NCBI GenBank assembly: GCA_017398545.1
Contig: JAFQFT010000011.1
Coordinates: 1-64,000 of the forward strand
Direction of reading: 5' to 3'
From: Bacilli bacterium
GTDB lineage: Bacteria; Bacillota_I; Bacilli_A; ML615J-28; CAG-313
DNA length: 64,000 bases
In this document: in pieces, positions 17,683 through 26,982 of the stretch
Layout of the letters: every line of letters begins with the position of its first letter
How positions within the stretch are numbered: the stretch's first letter is position 1
Position numbers and translations under genes: made by a program
Notes under the pieces: model-generated
What the model was told of the DNA's origin: nothing
The model's database searches: none
Seen by the model: the letters and a program-made list of their open reading frames with translations, nothing else

Positions 17683-18663
17683 TATTGCTTTTTTAATTTG
17701 TTCAAGTTTTGGATGTTTATAAAAGTCTTTCATCGAGCATCCCGCTCTACCTCCACCTGCACATGCACAAGCACACGCACAAGCACAAGAACTTCCGTTA
17801 CTACCTCTAAAACCACTTGAATTTACTGTGACTGGTTTTCTAATTTTTCTACCTGTTGAATAATATCCTGCATGATAATATCTTCTTCTGTGGAAATAAT
17901 AACTCCTTCCAACAAATCCTCGTTCATGTAAATACGGATCTTGTTGTGAAACAATAGATATTATTAAAACCGTAATCGATACAGCAAATACACAAACAAT
18001 TATAATAATTGCTACAATATCTTTTGTTGTTAAATATGCATCAGTATATTGAAGATCTGGATTTAAAACTCTAAAATAGCTTTGATCATATTTAATATTA
18101 ATATCAAGTGTTTCTCCAGGATTTAAAGCGTTACTCCAAATATAATAGTCACCTTCAAGAGTCATATAATTAGAATCAATTATACCTGATTTATTCCATT
18201 TAACAACTGCACTTGTTACTGGGATTTCATCAAACCAACCAGGTTTATAATTATAATAACAATCACTACCTTTTAACATATACATTCTTGCTTGAATATA
18301 TGTAAAACCAATCTCTAATGTTTCTCCCGCAAAATACTCTCTATTTAAATCTATTTTAATATATGAACCACTATCAGAATAATAACTAATTTTAGAAATA
18401 TTAGAAGTAGTTGCTTGAATATTACTAGCATACTTATTTGGAATACCTATCTTTACCCAAGTCAGTGGACCATCAGTTGTAGAATCAAGAACAGTCCAAA
18501 TAATATTAAATTCCATATCTAGTGTTCCATCTTTATTAGGATCAATTGTTATTTCATAATAATCAATTCTATCTAAATATCCATTAGATTTAGCCTTAAC
18601 ATTTAAGAACGAAGAAGAAATTATAACTAACAACAAAGTTAAAAATGTAATTATTTTTCTCAT
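17662..18663 (-). CDS. secreted/membrane protein with cytoplasmic (Cys-Ala)5-GGGRAGC tail, probable radical SAM substrate
   Basis: 333 residues. A signal peptide (1-24) is followed by a beta-rich extracellular domain (about 27-212) resembling DUF2207-type membrane proteins, one helix (about 217-240) and a basic, Tyr/Arg/His-rich cytoplasmic region. At 293-309 comes an extraordinary segment: five Cys-Ala pairs, GGGRAG and a sixth Cys, then a charged helix to the end. DUF2207 proteins usually end in Gly/Ser-rich tracts; here Cys replaces them. Its ATG overlaps the TGA of the radical SAM gene (ATGA), so the two are translated together. The Cys tail on the cytoplasmic side is the obvious candidate for modification by that enzyme, or for metal binding. 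Confidence 0.75.
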   Translation of the reverse strand: MRKIITFLTLLLVIISSSFLNVKAKSNGYLDRIDYYEITIDPNKDGTLDMEFNIIWTVLDSTTDGPLTWVKIGIPNKYASNIQATTSNISKISYYSDSGSYIKIDLNREYFAGETLEIGFTYIQARMYMLKGSDCYYNYKPGWFDEIPVTSAVVKWNKSGIIDSNYMTLEGDYYIWSNALNPGETLDINIKYDQSYFRVLNPDLQYTDAYLTTKDIVAIIIIVCVFAVSITVLIISIVSQQDPYLHERGFVGRSYYFHRRRYYHAGYYSTGRKIRKPVTVNSSGFRGSNGSSCACACACACAGGGRAGCSMKDFYKHPKLEQIKKAIEKHPIK

Positions 18664-20039
18664 ATACTACATTCTCCTTGTTTAGTTTTTTCATTAAGTG
18701 GACATACATTATAATATTTTAAATGTGATTTTCTTATTTGTTTAACTAATTTACTATTCCAAATTGTTTTAAAGTCATCATGAAGTAAGTTACCAAGTTG
18801 ATGATTATTTAACCAACTTTGACAAGGCACAACTGTACCATCAGGTGCAATAGCCATATTAGATAAACATGCACCACATGAAGGAACGTTTAGATTAAGT
18901 TCTTTTAACTGTATTGTATCAACCCAACCAGGTGATGTGAAATTAAGTCCTAGTTCATTTGCGTGAGCATATTCTGTAACATTCTTTAAAATATTAGTTA
19001 TTTCTTCTTTAGATAGTTGTGTATCTATAGCTTCTTCTTTTGTTGCGTTACCAGTAATGATTATACCAGAACATGTAAAATAATCAACCCCTAGTTTTTC
19101 ATGAGCAAATTTAACAAGTTCTAAATAATCTTTATTTAACGAACATAATGGAGTATTAATACTTACATTAAGTCCAGCACATATTGCATTTTTTATACCT
19201 TCAATTGTTTTTTGAAATGTATTAGCACCAACTAGCAAATTATGAATATGTTCTTCATGTGAATAAAGAGTTACTTGAATACTATCAAGAGATGCTTCAT
19301 ATAAAGATGCACATAATTCTTTTGTAAGTAAAATACCATTAGTATTAACTCTAGTAACAAACCAAGATGCATACTCTACAAGTTCTACTAAATCACTTCT
19401 TAAAGTTGGTTCTCCACCAGTAAATGTAAGTTGTGGAATATATGCATTTTTACATTCATCTATAATATGTTTCCATTCATCAGTTGAAAGTTCTTCTTTA
19501 ATTGCGTATTCTTGATGTCCTGCATAACAGTGAAGGCATTTTTGATTACAATGCCAATGACCTTTTTCACACATTGAACTAACCATTAAATCCATTCTAT
19601 GGGGTGCTCTCATATGTTTTGAATAGTCTTTTAAACTCATGAAACCTGTTACAATATCAGGTGCTTCACCAATCGCAATTTTTTCAAATGTTTTAATAAT
19701 ATCGCTTAAGTCTTCTTTAAACAATTCTTTGTCAGTTTTAGGAAATAGTTTAGACATTTTAGTAATAGTTTTATTAATAAGTTTTTCCATTTCTTCATCA
19801 CTAATAACTTTACCATATGTCTTATTAATATTTTCAATAAAGATTTTTAAAAGTATTGCCCAACCACAACTAATAGGTAGAATATCTTGTCCATTAATTA
19901 TTACTACCCAAGGAATACCAAGCTTTATCTTTTTAGGAGGAATTAAATGAAGTCTAACAACCCCAGGTCCTTTTGGATTAAATGTTGTATGTATTACACC
20001 ATTTATATTTTCTATATATTCTTTTAATTTTTTATTCAT
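18660..20039 (-). CDS. radical SAM/SPASM enzyme, probable protein-modifying
   Basis: 459 residues from the ATG at 20039 behind GGTGA. The radical SAM cluster motif is C164-NQK-C168-LH-C171 (CX3CX2C), followed by TFTGGEPTLR. The C-terminal SPASM region has CGACLSNMAIAPDG, VPCQSW and CPLNEKTKQGEC, enough Cys for auxiliary iron-sulfur clusters, typical of enzymes that modify peptides and proteins (sactionine, thioether and related). The first 150 residues are an unrecognised extra domain (PWVVIINGQDILPISCGW at 43-60) that may bind the substrate. The next gene, overlapping by 4 nt, encodes a protein with a Cys-Ala repeat tail, its likely target. Confidence 0.85.
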   Translation of the reverse strand: MNKKLKEYIENINGVIHTTFNPKGPGVVRLHLIPPKKIKLGIPWVVIINGQDILPISCGWAILLKIFIENINKTYGKVISDEEMEKLINKTITKMSKLFPKTDKELFKEDLSDIIKTFEKIAIGEAPDIVTGFMSLKDYSKHMRAPHRMDLMVSSMCEKGHWHCNQKCLHCYAGHQEYAIKEELSTDEWKHIIDECKNAYIPQLTFTGGEPTLRSDLVELVEYASWFVTRVNTNGILLTKELCASLYEASLDSIQVTLYSHEEHIHNLLVGANTFQKTIEGIKNAICAGLNVSINTPLCSLNKDYLELVKFAHEKLGVDYFTCSGIIITGNATKEEAIDTQLSKEEITNILKNVTEYAHANELGLNFTSPGWVDTIQLKELNLNVPSCGACLSNMAIAPDGTVVPCQSWLNNHQLGNLLHDDFKTIWNSKLVKQIRKSHLKYYNVCPLNEKTKQGECSI

Positions 20040-20057
20040 ATTTTTCACCAACTTAGT

Positions 20058-22172
20058 TTATAATATATCAATTTTAATTTCAACAGATGAAGAGCCATAT
20101 ATCATCACCACATTAAATGTAAAACTTAAGTTTTTATTATTATACCAACTATTAAGGGTATAGTTTTTATTAAAACCAAATAAATCTTCATTACAACTAA
20201 ATTCATTTTTCTCAATTGTATTTTTACCGGATGCTTGAACTAGCCTAATTAATTTATGTGCTGTATCAGTATTATTATATTTATAGATTTCATAAGCACT
20301 ATATACTTCTTCATTAGAAAGTGTTGCGTCTACATGATAAATTCTAATTCCAGAAGTGCTAAATAATCCATTATAACCAGCTTCTAATTTATTTAACCCA
20401 TCAGGGCAATAATAATCAATTAAGTAGTATTCATCAAATATAGAGTTAAACTCATCAATTAATAAAATACATTTTCCAGATAGGTAGAATGGATCTAAAA
20501 CAATTTCACAAGAATTTGTAACAACATAAGGAGTAACCCAACCAAGCAATATTTTAGAAAAAGGGTTATGGTCTCCAACATTATAATCCATCATATCTCC
20601 ACCACCAAGTCCACCATCGGGTCCTTTAGAATCATCATAATCATAATAATCATCAAGCCCTAATAAATGACCAGTTTCATGAATAATTGTTTCTGTATTA
20701 AGAGTTAAACTTTTTTCACAAGCAGGAATTTCAAATAAGAAATCATATCCAAAGAAACAATAATAATCTACTTCTACGTTATCATAATATTCATAATCAT
20801 CAGTATAGTATTCATAAGTATATGCCCACCACATTGAATTATCATCAACATAATCAATTGGTGCAGTATAAACAATATATAACGCATCAATATATCCATC
20901 ATTATTTGAATCATATTCATCATAATTAATCACACTATCATAATATTCTAAAGCACTCTTAATAATTAAATAGTCAGCATCTTCTCCTGCTTTATACTTT
21001 CTATTATAATAAGTTGAAGTCTTGTTTGTATTATAAACATCTAAAACAGTACCTTCAATATTTAGTTTACCATAAGATGATTTATTATAATAACTAGTTA
21101 GACTTTCCCAACCAGTATCTTCACTAGTGCCAAAGAATGCTTTTTCAAGATTTTCTTTCATACCTAGTTTTGCTTTAGCATCAGTAAATTCAACTGGTAT
21201 TACTAAAGCTTTAGAGTTTCCTGTTGAAGGAAGGCCATAAGACACACCATTTTTATCAGCATACTTATTTAATGTTTCTAAATCCTCAGGTAAATAATAA
21301 CTATTATTAACAACTTCAATATTAATTATTACTTCTTGATCAAATGCGTTTATTAGAACTTCATATATACCAGTAACTTCACTATTATAATCACTTGATG
21401 AATAACTTAAGTCTTCTACATTAATCATATCACTTGATCCATCTTCATACATAACAGTTAAATAAAGAGTAGATACCGCATCACTTAAAGTAGTACCACT
21501 TTCAACTTTTATTAATTTAGATGATGGAACAATTCTTACAATAGGATTTTCTTCACTAATAACTGGAATTTCAACATTCGTATTACCATACTTATAAAAT
21601 TCAACCAAAACAGTATATGTTTTTTCTAAAGTAGTAATTTCACAAGATAAATTGCCAACACGACCATTATTTAAACTAATACAAAGATTTGATACTTCAC
21701 CATCAATTGTTAAGTCAAATAACTTATCTTTAACAATATCTAGTCTATCATCTTTTAATACATATTTTGATGAAATAAATTCAAAATCAACTACGCTTAA
21801 TACATTTAAATAAACTTCATCTAAATATTTTTCTTTTAGTTCAGTAAATTCTTTTTCATTTTCTAAAACTTTAATTGATTTATCATCATTTAAAGTTTTT
21901 ATAATATAACTAGAATCACTTTTTTCTTCATAACATAAAGTAACCATCTTAACATTACTATCATCGACGCTTACTTGAATTGATCCATTATCATATAAAA
22001 CTTCTTTTTGATACTTATTAACACCATCATCATATTCTATAAAATATGTATAATTATCATTATTCTTTAAAGCGTTAAACAATTCATCATTATTGTTATT
22101 ATTAAGGGTATAATCACACCCCCCTATTAACAAACACAATATAAATATAATTATTAAATATATATTCTTCAT
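20058..22172 (-). CDS. M6-type (immune inhibitor A-like) metalloprotease lipoprotein
   Basis: 704 residues from the ATG at 22172 (5 nt behind AGGTGA). Lipobox LLIGGC (Cys 19) anchors it outside the membrane. Residues about 190-290 look like a bacterial Ig-like domain. The catalytic domain has the zinc site H498-ETG-H502-LLGLDDYYD, preceded by an Asp-rich calcium-type loop (YDSNNDGYIDALY) and followed by GGLGGGDMMDYN and IRIYHVD, all typical of peptidase family M6. It sits 18 nt upstream of the radical SAM gene and directly after the rhodanese-like lipoprotein, so it may process or act on the same surface system; this link is inference. Confidence 0.85.
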   Translation of the reverse strand: MKNIYLIIIFILCLLIGGCDYTLNNNNNDELFNALKNNDNYTYFIEYDDGVNKYQKEVLYDNGSIQVSVDDSNVKMVTLCYEEKSDSSYIIKTLNDDKSIKVLENEKEFTELKEKYLDEVYLNVLSVVDFEFISSKYVLKDDRLDIVKDKLFDLTIDGEVSNLCISLNNGRVGNLSCEITTLEKTYTVLVEFYKYGNTNVEIPVISEENPIVRIVPSSKLIKVESGTTLSDAVSTLYLTVMYEDGSSDMINVEDLSYSSSDYNSEVTGIYEVLINAFDQEVIINIEVVNNSYYLPEDLETLNKYADKNGVSYGLPSTGNSKALVIPVEFTDAKAKLGMKENLEKAFFGTSEDTGWESLTSYYNKSSYGKLNIEGTVLDVYNTNKTSTYYNRKYKAGEDADYLIIKSALEYYDSVINYDEYDSNNDGYIDALYIVYTAPIDYVDDNSMWWAYTYEYYTDDYEYYDNVEVDYYCFFGYDFLFEIPACEKSLTLNTETIIHETGHLLGLDDYYDYDDSKGPDGGLGGGDMMDYNVGDHNPFSKILLGWVTPYVVTNSCEIVLDPFYLSGKCILLIDEFNSIFDEYYLIDYYCPDGLNKLEAGYNGLFSTSGIRIYHVDATLSNEEVYSAYEIYKYNNTDTAHKLIRLVQASGKNTIEKNEFSCNEDLFGFNKNYTLNSWYNNKNLSFTFNVVMIYGSSSVEIKIDIL

Positions 22173-22181
22173 ATTTTTCAC

Positions 22182-22640
22182 CTAACAATTACAATCATAT
22201 TCCCCTGAATCAAAGACAAATAATTCATCACCTAAATTTCTAAATGATTCATAACTTCCTATATAAACATAAACATCTTTATATGTATTAAGTAAATCAT
22301 CAAAAAAACTTAAATTATCTAATGATTCTATATATATATAAATTTTATATTTACTTGAATAATTATTAGTTAAATAACTATTAAATTCCTCTATATTCCC
22401 TTTATTTAAATCATAATTTTGAAAGTGACGTAAATGTTCTATTTCATAAGAATCTTTACTTCTTAAATCAAATGCTGCATATTTAGCACCTTCAGTATTA
22501 ATCGTTTCATAAAAATCATCTAAATACTCTTTCCAAGAAGTAGAATCATTATATATCTTCACTTCACTATTTTTATTACAATTACAACCGCTACTAATGA
22601 ATAAAAGACAAATTAATAATAATAAAATTATTTTCTTCAT
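22182..22640 (-). CDS. rhodanese-like lipoprotein without catalytic cysteine
   Basis: 152 residues with lipobox ISSGC (Cys about 19). Mature part resembles a rhodanese fold: FDLRSKDSYEIEHLRHFQNYDL corresponds to the D-x-R...y..gHI.gA.n segment. The position of the rhodanese active-site loop (IYIYIESLDNLSF) lacks Cys, so sulfur transfer is unlikely. The protein instead ends in EYDCNC. The ATG overlaps the trmD stop (TAATG). Function unknown; probably a binding or redox partner outside the membrane. Confidence 0.6.
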   Translation of the reverse strand: MKKIILLLLICLLFISSGCNCNKNSEVKIYNDSTSWKEYLDDFYETINTEGAKYAAFDLRSKDSYEIEHLRHFQNYDLNKGNIEEFNSYLTNNYSSKYKIYIYIESLDNLSFFDDLLNTYKDVYVYIGSYESFRNLGDELFVFDSGEYDCNC

Positions 22641-23371
22641 TATTTATTCACCTCTAGTTTAATCTCTTCAAGCATCTTTAAATCATCTTTAGATAACTCT
22701 ATTTGATCAAGTAACTCAGGACGCATTATGTACGTCTTTTTTAATGCTTCATAACGTTGCCATTTTTTTATATTAGCATGGTGTCCTGACAACAAGATAT
22801 CCGGAACTTTGTATCCATCAAATTCTTGTGGACGAGTATATTGAGGATATTCTAATAACCCCATAGAAAATGATTCATTAACAGTAGAATCATCCGCAAT
22901 AACACCACTTACAAGTCTTGATACAGAATCTATAATTACACCAGCAGGGATTTCACCACCTGTTAGGACATAATCACCAATTGATACTTCTTCATCAATA
23001 TAATTAAGAACTCTTGCGTCTATTCCTTCATAGTGACCACATACAATTACGATATGGTTTAGCTTAGAAAACTCTTCTGCTTTCTTTTGACTCCAAACAT
23101 TACCACTAGGTGATGTTAGAATCTTATGAGCACTACTAAGTCCTTCAATTGTATTAAGTGCTCGATAAATTGGATCTACACGAATTAACATCCCAGCACC
23201 ACCACCATATGCGTAATCATCAACAGTAGAATGTTTATTACCAGCATACTCTCTAAAATCAATAATATTTATTTCTATTAAACCTTTTTCAATAGCACGT
23301 TTTAGAATAGAACTTGATACCATTCCTTCAATAATTTCAGGAAATAATGTTAAAATATCAAATCTAATCAT
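22640..23371 (-). CDS. trmD: tRNA (guanine-N1)-methyltransferase
   Basis: SPOUT-family enzyme forming m1G37 in tRNAs, which prevents +1 frameshifting. Family motifs: RFDILTLFPEI at the start, YGGGAGMLIRVDP, HIVIVCGHYEGIDARV, and the knot SIGDYVLTGGEIPAGV. 243 residues, normal length. The ATG at 23371 lies 6 nt behind GAGG within the rimM stop region, so it is coupled to rimM. Essential in most bacteria. Confidence 0.97.
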   Translation of the reverse strand: MIRFDILTLFPEIIEGMVSSSILKRAIEKGLIEINIIDFREYAGNKHSTVDDYAYGGGAGMLIRVDPIYRALNTIEGLSSAHKILTSPSGNVWSQKKAEEFSKLNHIVIVCGHYEGIDARVLNYIDEEVSIGDYVLTGGEIPAGVIIDSVSRLVSGVIADDSTVNESFSMGLLEYPQYTRPQEFDGYKVPDILLSGHHANIKKWQRYEALKKTYIMRPELLDQIELSKDDLKMLEEIKLEVNK

Positions 23372-23876
23372 GATCAACCTCTAAAAGTCTAACCACAATC
23401 TTATCTTCAGTAATTTCTAATATATATTCATCAACATAAGGAATAAGTTCTTTTTTCCCATTTAATAACTCTATTTCAATTAAATCATTTGCAGGAATTA
23501 AAATTACATCAACGACTTTACCTATTTTTTCACCAGTTTCATCATATGCATCAAGTCCTACAACATCATCAATATAAAACTCTCCATCTTCTAGTGGTGG
23601 AACGTCCAATTTATCCGCAAGAACATCTGCACCAATATATTTTTCAACTTCATTTATATCATAGATTTTATCAATTGTAATTAAAATATTCCCTTTATGA
23701 ACTCTATAACTACTAACACGCACTTCTTTAATAGTATTTCTTAATTTAAGATAAATTGTTTTACCAACAGCATATCTATAATCAACAAAATCACTTTCAC
23801 TTACAATTTTAAGTTCTCCTTTAATACCAAACGTATTAACAACTTTACCTATTTCAATATAATCATTCTTCGTCAT
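23364..23876 (-). CDS. rimM: ribosome maturation factor RimM
   Basis: 170 residues from the ATG at 23876 (9 nt behind AAGGAG), giving the usual start MTKNDYIEIGKVVNTFGIKGELKI. N-terminal RimM barrel and C-terminal PRC barrel (EFYIDDVVGLDAYDE... DLIEIELLNGKKELIPYVDEYI). Assists late 16S 3'-domain assembly with S19. Its start lies inside the end of the upstream P-type ATPase gene, so no room for a private promoter between them. Confidence 0.95.
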   Translation of the reverse strand: MTKNDYIEIGKVVNTFGIKGELKIVSESDFVDYRYAVGKTIYLKLRNTIKEVRVSSYRVHKGNILITIDKIYDINEVEKYIGADVLADKLDVPPLEDGEFYIDDVVGLDAYDETGEKIGKVVDVILIPANDLIEIELLNGKKELIPYVDEYILEITEDKIVVRLLEVDHD

Positions 23877-26313
23877 CTTCTTTTTCTCCTTGATCAATTT
23901 TTAATTGTTTACCAAACATTCTCATTAAACGTAGTGAATTTAATATAGCAAGTAACGATACACCAACATCTGAAAATATTGCAAGCCAAAGCGACATTGT
24001 AAATGCATCTCCATGAAGTACTAAAGCAATAATCATAACTATTACTTTTATACCAAGTGCAAACACAATATTTTCAACTACTTTATGTCTTGTTTTCTTT
24101 GCAATATGTTGCAATTCAACAAGTTTATTTAAATCATTAGTCATTATAACAATATCAGAAATAGAAATTGTAGCATCACTAGCCGTATCTCCCATTGCAA
24201 TACCTACATCACTAGATGCAATAACTGGAGCATCATTTATACCATCACCTACATAAGCAGTAGTACCAAGTTTACTCTTTGTACTTTCCTTAATCTTATC
24301 CATATATTCAACTTTTTGATCAGGTAATAAATCCGAGAACACTTCATCAATTTGAAGCATATTCGCAACATTTTCAGCAATTGCTTTAGTATCACCTGTT
24401 AACATATATGTCTTAGATATACCACCTTGACGAAGGCTACTTAGTGTATCAAAAGCTTCTTCCCTAATTGTATCACCAACTACAACATAACCAATATATG
24501 TTTTTTCTTTAAAAACATATACAACTAAATTTGGATCTAATACCTCAGGGAATGTAAGTTTTTCACGTTTTGCAAGTTTATTTGTTGCAATTAAAATATG
24601 ACTACCATTAATAACAGCACGTGCACCACCTTGAAGTGGTTGAAACTCAGAAATAATTTCTGTTAATACATTTTCCTTTCCATACGCTTCTACAACAGAC
24701 TTACCAATTGGATGTTCTGAATAATATTCAGTATAAATAAATAATCTCTTAACATCTTCCATGCGATATCCTTCAGCTGGAACAATTTCAGTAATATTAA
24801 ACTCACCCTTAGTAAGGGTACCAGTTTTATCAAATACAATATTCTCAACATGGTACATTGCTTCAAGATAATTACTACCTCTAATTAAAATACCTCTTTT
24901 ACTTGCAACACCAATTGCACAGAAAAACGATAAAGGAACAGAAATCACTAAAGCACAAGGACAAGAAATTACTAAAAATTCCATCGCTACATATACCCAA
25001 TCAGTCCAATCAACTGATTTATTAATAAACGAAGCAACAACACCACCAGTTAAAATTAGTGCTGCAATAAACACAACAATAGGTGTATAGTAACGACTAA
25101 ACTTAGTAATAAAATTTTCAGCTTTAGATTTATTAATTGTAGCGTTTTCAACTAAATCCAAAATTCTAGTCATCATTGAGTTATTATAAGTTCTAGTAAC
25201 CCTAACTTCAATAATATTACCAATATTTAAACTTCCTGACATTACTTCATCACCAACATCAACACTTCTTGCACGTGACTCACCAGTAATATTTTTAGTA
25301 TCAAGATATGTTTTACCTTTACATACTTTACCATCAACTGGAATCATTTCACCTTTTGATACAACAATTACATCATCAGTTAAAACCCCTTCAACACCAA
25401 CTTCAGAAACTTCTTCACCAAGTTTTAATTTGACAGTTTGTACTTCATAACTAAGTAAATCAGCAATTGACTTTCTTGTTCTATTCACCGCAATATTTTG
25501 TAAAAACTCACCAAATTGATATAAAAGCATAACAACAGCAGCCTCTTCATAATGCTTAGTGATTAAAGCACCAATACTTGCAACAGTCATTAGAAAATTT
25601 TCATCAAATATTCTACCCTTTAATAAATTCTTAAAGAATCTTAGTATTATTTGATGACCAATCATAAAGTAACCAATCACAACAAGAATTACACCTAAAA
25701 TATTATTAGATTTTAAAATGTGAGAAGTGAGTATCCCTATTAAAAAGATAACAATACCAATCCATATCACAATAACTTGAGGTTTTTTAAATGTCTTTTC
25801 AATTTCACTTTCACGTGGTTTACCTTTTTCTGCACTTTGAACTTTAATTCTTTCATCAACCTTATGAGCAATTTCAGTGACACGGGATTCTAAATTATCA
25901 ACAAGTGCTTTATCAGTTGTTTCAATAATAAAACGATATGTAGGATAATCAACAACAATACGTTGATGATTAAGCTCTTTCTTTGCGATATTTTCAATAC
26001 GCGTTCCACAATAAGCACAATCTAGTCCATTTAAATAAAGAACCTTTCGATATACTTCAACATTATCAATACTAACAAGTTTAGCATGTTTTTCATACAT
26101 CTTAATTGCTTTTAAAATTTTATCTTCTAATTTCTTATAGTAATTATCTTGTTTAAACTCTTGTTCAGGAGCATTACACTCTATAATTAAAATCTTAGTT
26201 GTTCTATCAATTGAAGCATTAAAGATTGTATCAATCTTTTTTATTTCATTTACAATACGGTTAATACCTTTAACCGAATTCATCTTTGTTATCTGATATT
26301 TCTTAACTTCCAT
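23863..26313 (-). CDS. cadA: heavy-metal P-type ATPase (Zn/Cd/Pb class)
   Basis: 816-residue P1B pump. A degenerate metal-binding-like domain (1-75), then an HMA domain with LDCAYCGTRIE (Cys99, Cys102); membrane helices with CPC in SCPCALVISVP; phosphorylation site DKTGTLTKGE; HP motif SEHPIGKS; and hinge GDGINDAPVIASSDVGIAMG. The CPC and GDGINDAP pattern with the preceding ArsR gene fit zinc/cadmium export rather than copper. Starts 1 nt after the regulator gene. Its last codons overlap the rimM start. Confidence 0.9.
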   Translation of the reverse strand: MEVKKYQITKMNSVKGINRIVNEIKKIDTIFNASIDRTTKILIIECNAPEQEFKQDNYYKKLEDKILKAIKMYEKHAKLVSIDNVEVYRKVLYLNGLDCAYCGTRIENIAKKELNHQRIVVDYPTYRFIIETTDKALVDNLESRVTEIAHKVDERIKVQSAEKGKPRESEIEKTFKKPQVIVIWIGIVIFLIGILTSHILKSNNILGVILVVIGYFMIGHQIILRFFKNLLKGRIFDENFLMTVASIGALITKHYEEAAVVMLLYQFGEFLQNIAVNRTRKSIADLLSYEVQTVKLKLGEEVSEVGVEGVLTDDVIVVSKGEMIPVDGKVCKGKTYLDTKNITGESRARSVDVGDEVMSGSLNIGNIIEVRVTRTYNNSMMTRILDLVENATINKSKAENFITKFSRYYTPIVVFIAALILTGGVVASFINKSVDWTDWVYVAMEFLVISCPCALVISVPLSFFCAIGVASKRGILIRGSNYLEAMYHVENIVFDKTGTLTKGEFNITEIVPAEGYRMEDVKRLFIYTEYYSEHPIGKSVVEAYGKENVLTEIISEFQPLQGGARAVINGSHILIATNKLAKREKLTFPEVLDPNLVVYVFKEKTYIGYVVVGDTIREEAFDTLSSLRQGGISKTYMLTGDTKAIAENVANMLQIDEVFSDLLPDQKVEYMDKIKESTKSKLGTTAYVGDGINDAPVIASSDVGIAMGDTASDATISISDIVIMTNDLNKLVELQHIAKKTRHKVVENIVFALGIKVIVMIIALVLHGDAFTMSLWLAIFSDVGVSLLAILNSLRLMRMFGKQLKIDQGEKEDDEE

Positions 26314-26314
26314 A

Positions 26315-26605
26315 CTAACACTCCATATGAACTAAGCCAAGCTTAATAATTTCTTCAATATGTTTATCATCTATATCATAAATCACATTCTTACCATTTT
26401 TAGTAGCTTTAACTACTTTACTATCTTTTAAGATTCTTAAATGATGTGATACTTTAGGTTGACTTAAATTTAAATTCTTACTAATATCATTTACACTAGA
26501 CGGATTTTCTAATAAATAAATTGCTATTGTAAGTCTATTTTCTTCACCCAAAGCAGAATATATCATCGTAAGATCATTAATATTTAATTTATTTGATATC
26601 TCCAT
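26315..26605 (-). CDS. ArsR/SmtB-family metal-sensing repressor
   Basis: 96-residue winged-helix protein. Recognition helix LNLSQPKVSHHLRILKDS is typical of the family. The C-terminal helix DDKHIEEIIKLGLVHMEC offers Asp/His and His/Cys ligands spaced as in the alpha-5 zinc site of CzrA/SmtB-type sensors. Expected to repress the operon until zinc or cadmium binds. First gene of the run ending at 17662. A palindrome at 26621-26638 is its probable operator. Confidence 0.88.
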   Translation of the reverse strand: MEISNKLNINDLTMIYSALGEENRLTIAIYLLENPSSVNDISKNLNLSQPKVSHHLRILKDSKVVKATKNGKNVIYDIDDKHIEEIIKLGLVHMEC

Positions 26606-26620
26606 AAATTCCTCCTAACA

Positions 26621-26651
26621 TATCTACATATTTAGATACGTTTATATTATA
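26621..26651 (-). promoter_or_regulatory. arsR operator palindrome and -10 box
   Basis: TATCTA-6 nt-TAGATA (26621-26638) lies between a TATAAT on the minus strand (26646-26651) and the arsR ribosome site, so bound repressor would block initiation. It fits the imperfect palindromes bound by ArsR/SmtB proteins. Confidence 0.6.
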
Positions 26652-26682
26652 CTACATTATATGATAAAATACAAAAAAATAG

Positions 26683-26711
26683 AAAAAAAAGATGCTAAAT
26701 AAATAGCATCT
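26683..26711 (-). terminator. rpsP-khpA terminator
   Basis: Stem GATGCTA / TAGCATC with an A/T loop and a U-run on the minus strand, just after khpA. It separates the ribosomal transcript from the arsR promoter. Confidence 0.75.
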
Positions 26712-26728
26712 AATTTTCTTAGTTTTCT

Positions 26729-26974
26729 TTAGCTATTGAATTCAATTTCAACAGTTTCTTTGTTTCTAATTGCAGCAGCATGTGCTAAAGTTCTAATTGC
26801 TCCAGCAACACGGCCCTTTTTACCAATAACACGACCTAAATCATCTGGATGTACTAAAGCAACAGCTTTAATAACATCTTCATTAACTTCTACATTAACA
26901 ACAACTGCTTCAGGGTGAGTTACTAAAGGCTTGATTAATCCTGCAATTAAAACAGCATAATCAACTGAGCCCAT
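26729..26974 (-). CDS. khpA: KH-domain RNA-binding protein KhpA
   Basis: 81 residues forming a single KH domain with GRVIGKKGRVAGAIRTL, the GxxG nucleic-acid loop. Conserved Gram-positive RNA chaperone (YlqC), acting with KhpB in cell elongation control and RNA binding. Follows rpsP by 8 nt, its standard neighbour. Confidence 0.93.
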   Translation of the reverse strand: MGSVDYAVLIAGLIKPLVTHPEAVVVNVEVNEDVIKAVALVHPDDLGRVIGKKGRVAGAIRTLAHAAAIRNKETVEIEFNS

Positions 26975-26982
26975 ATTGCCAC

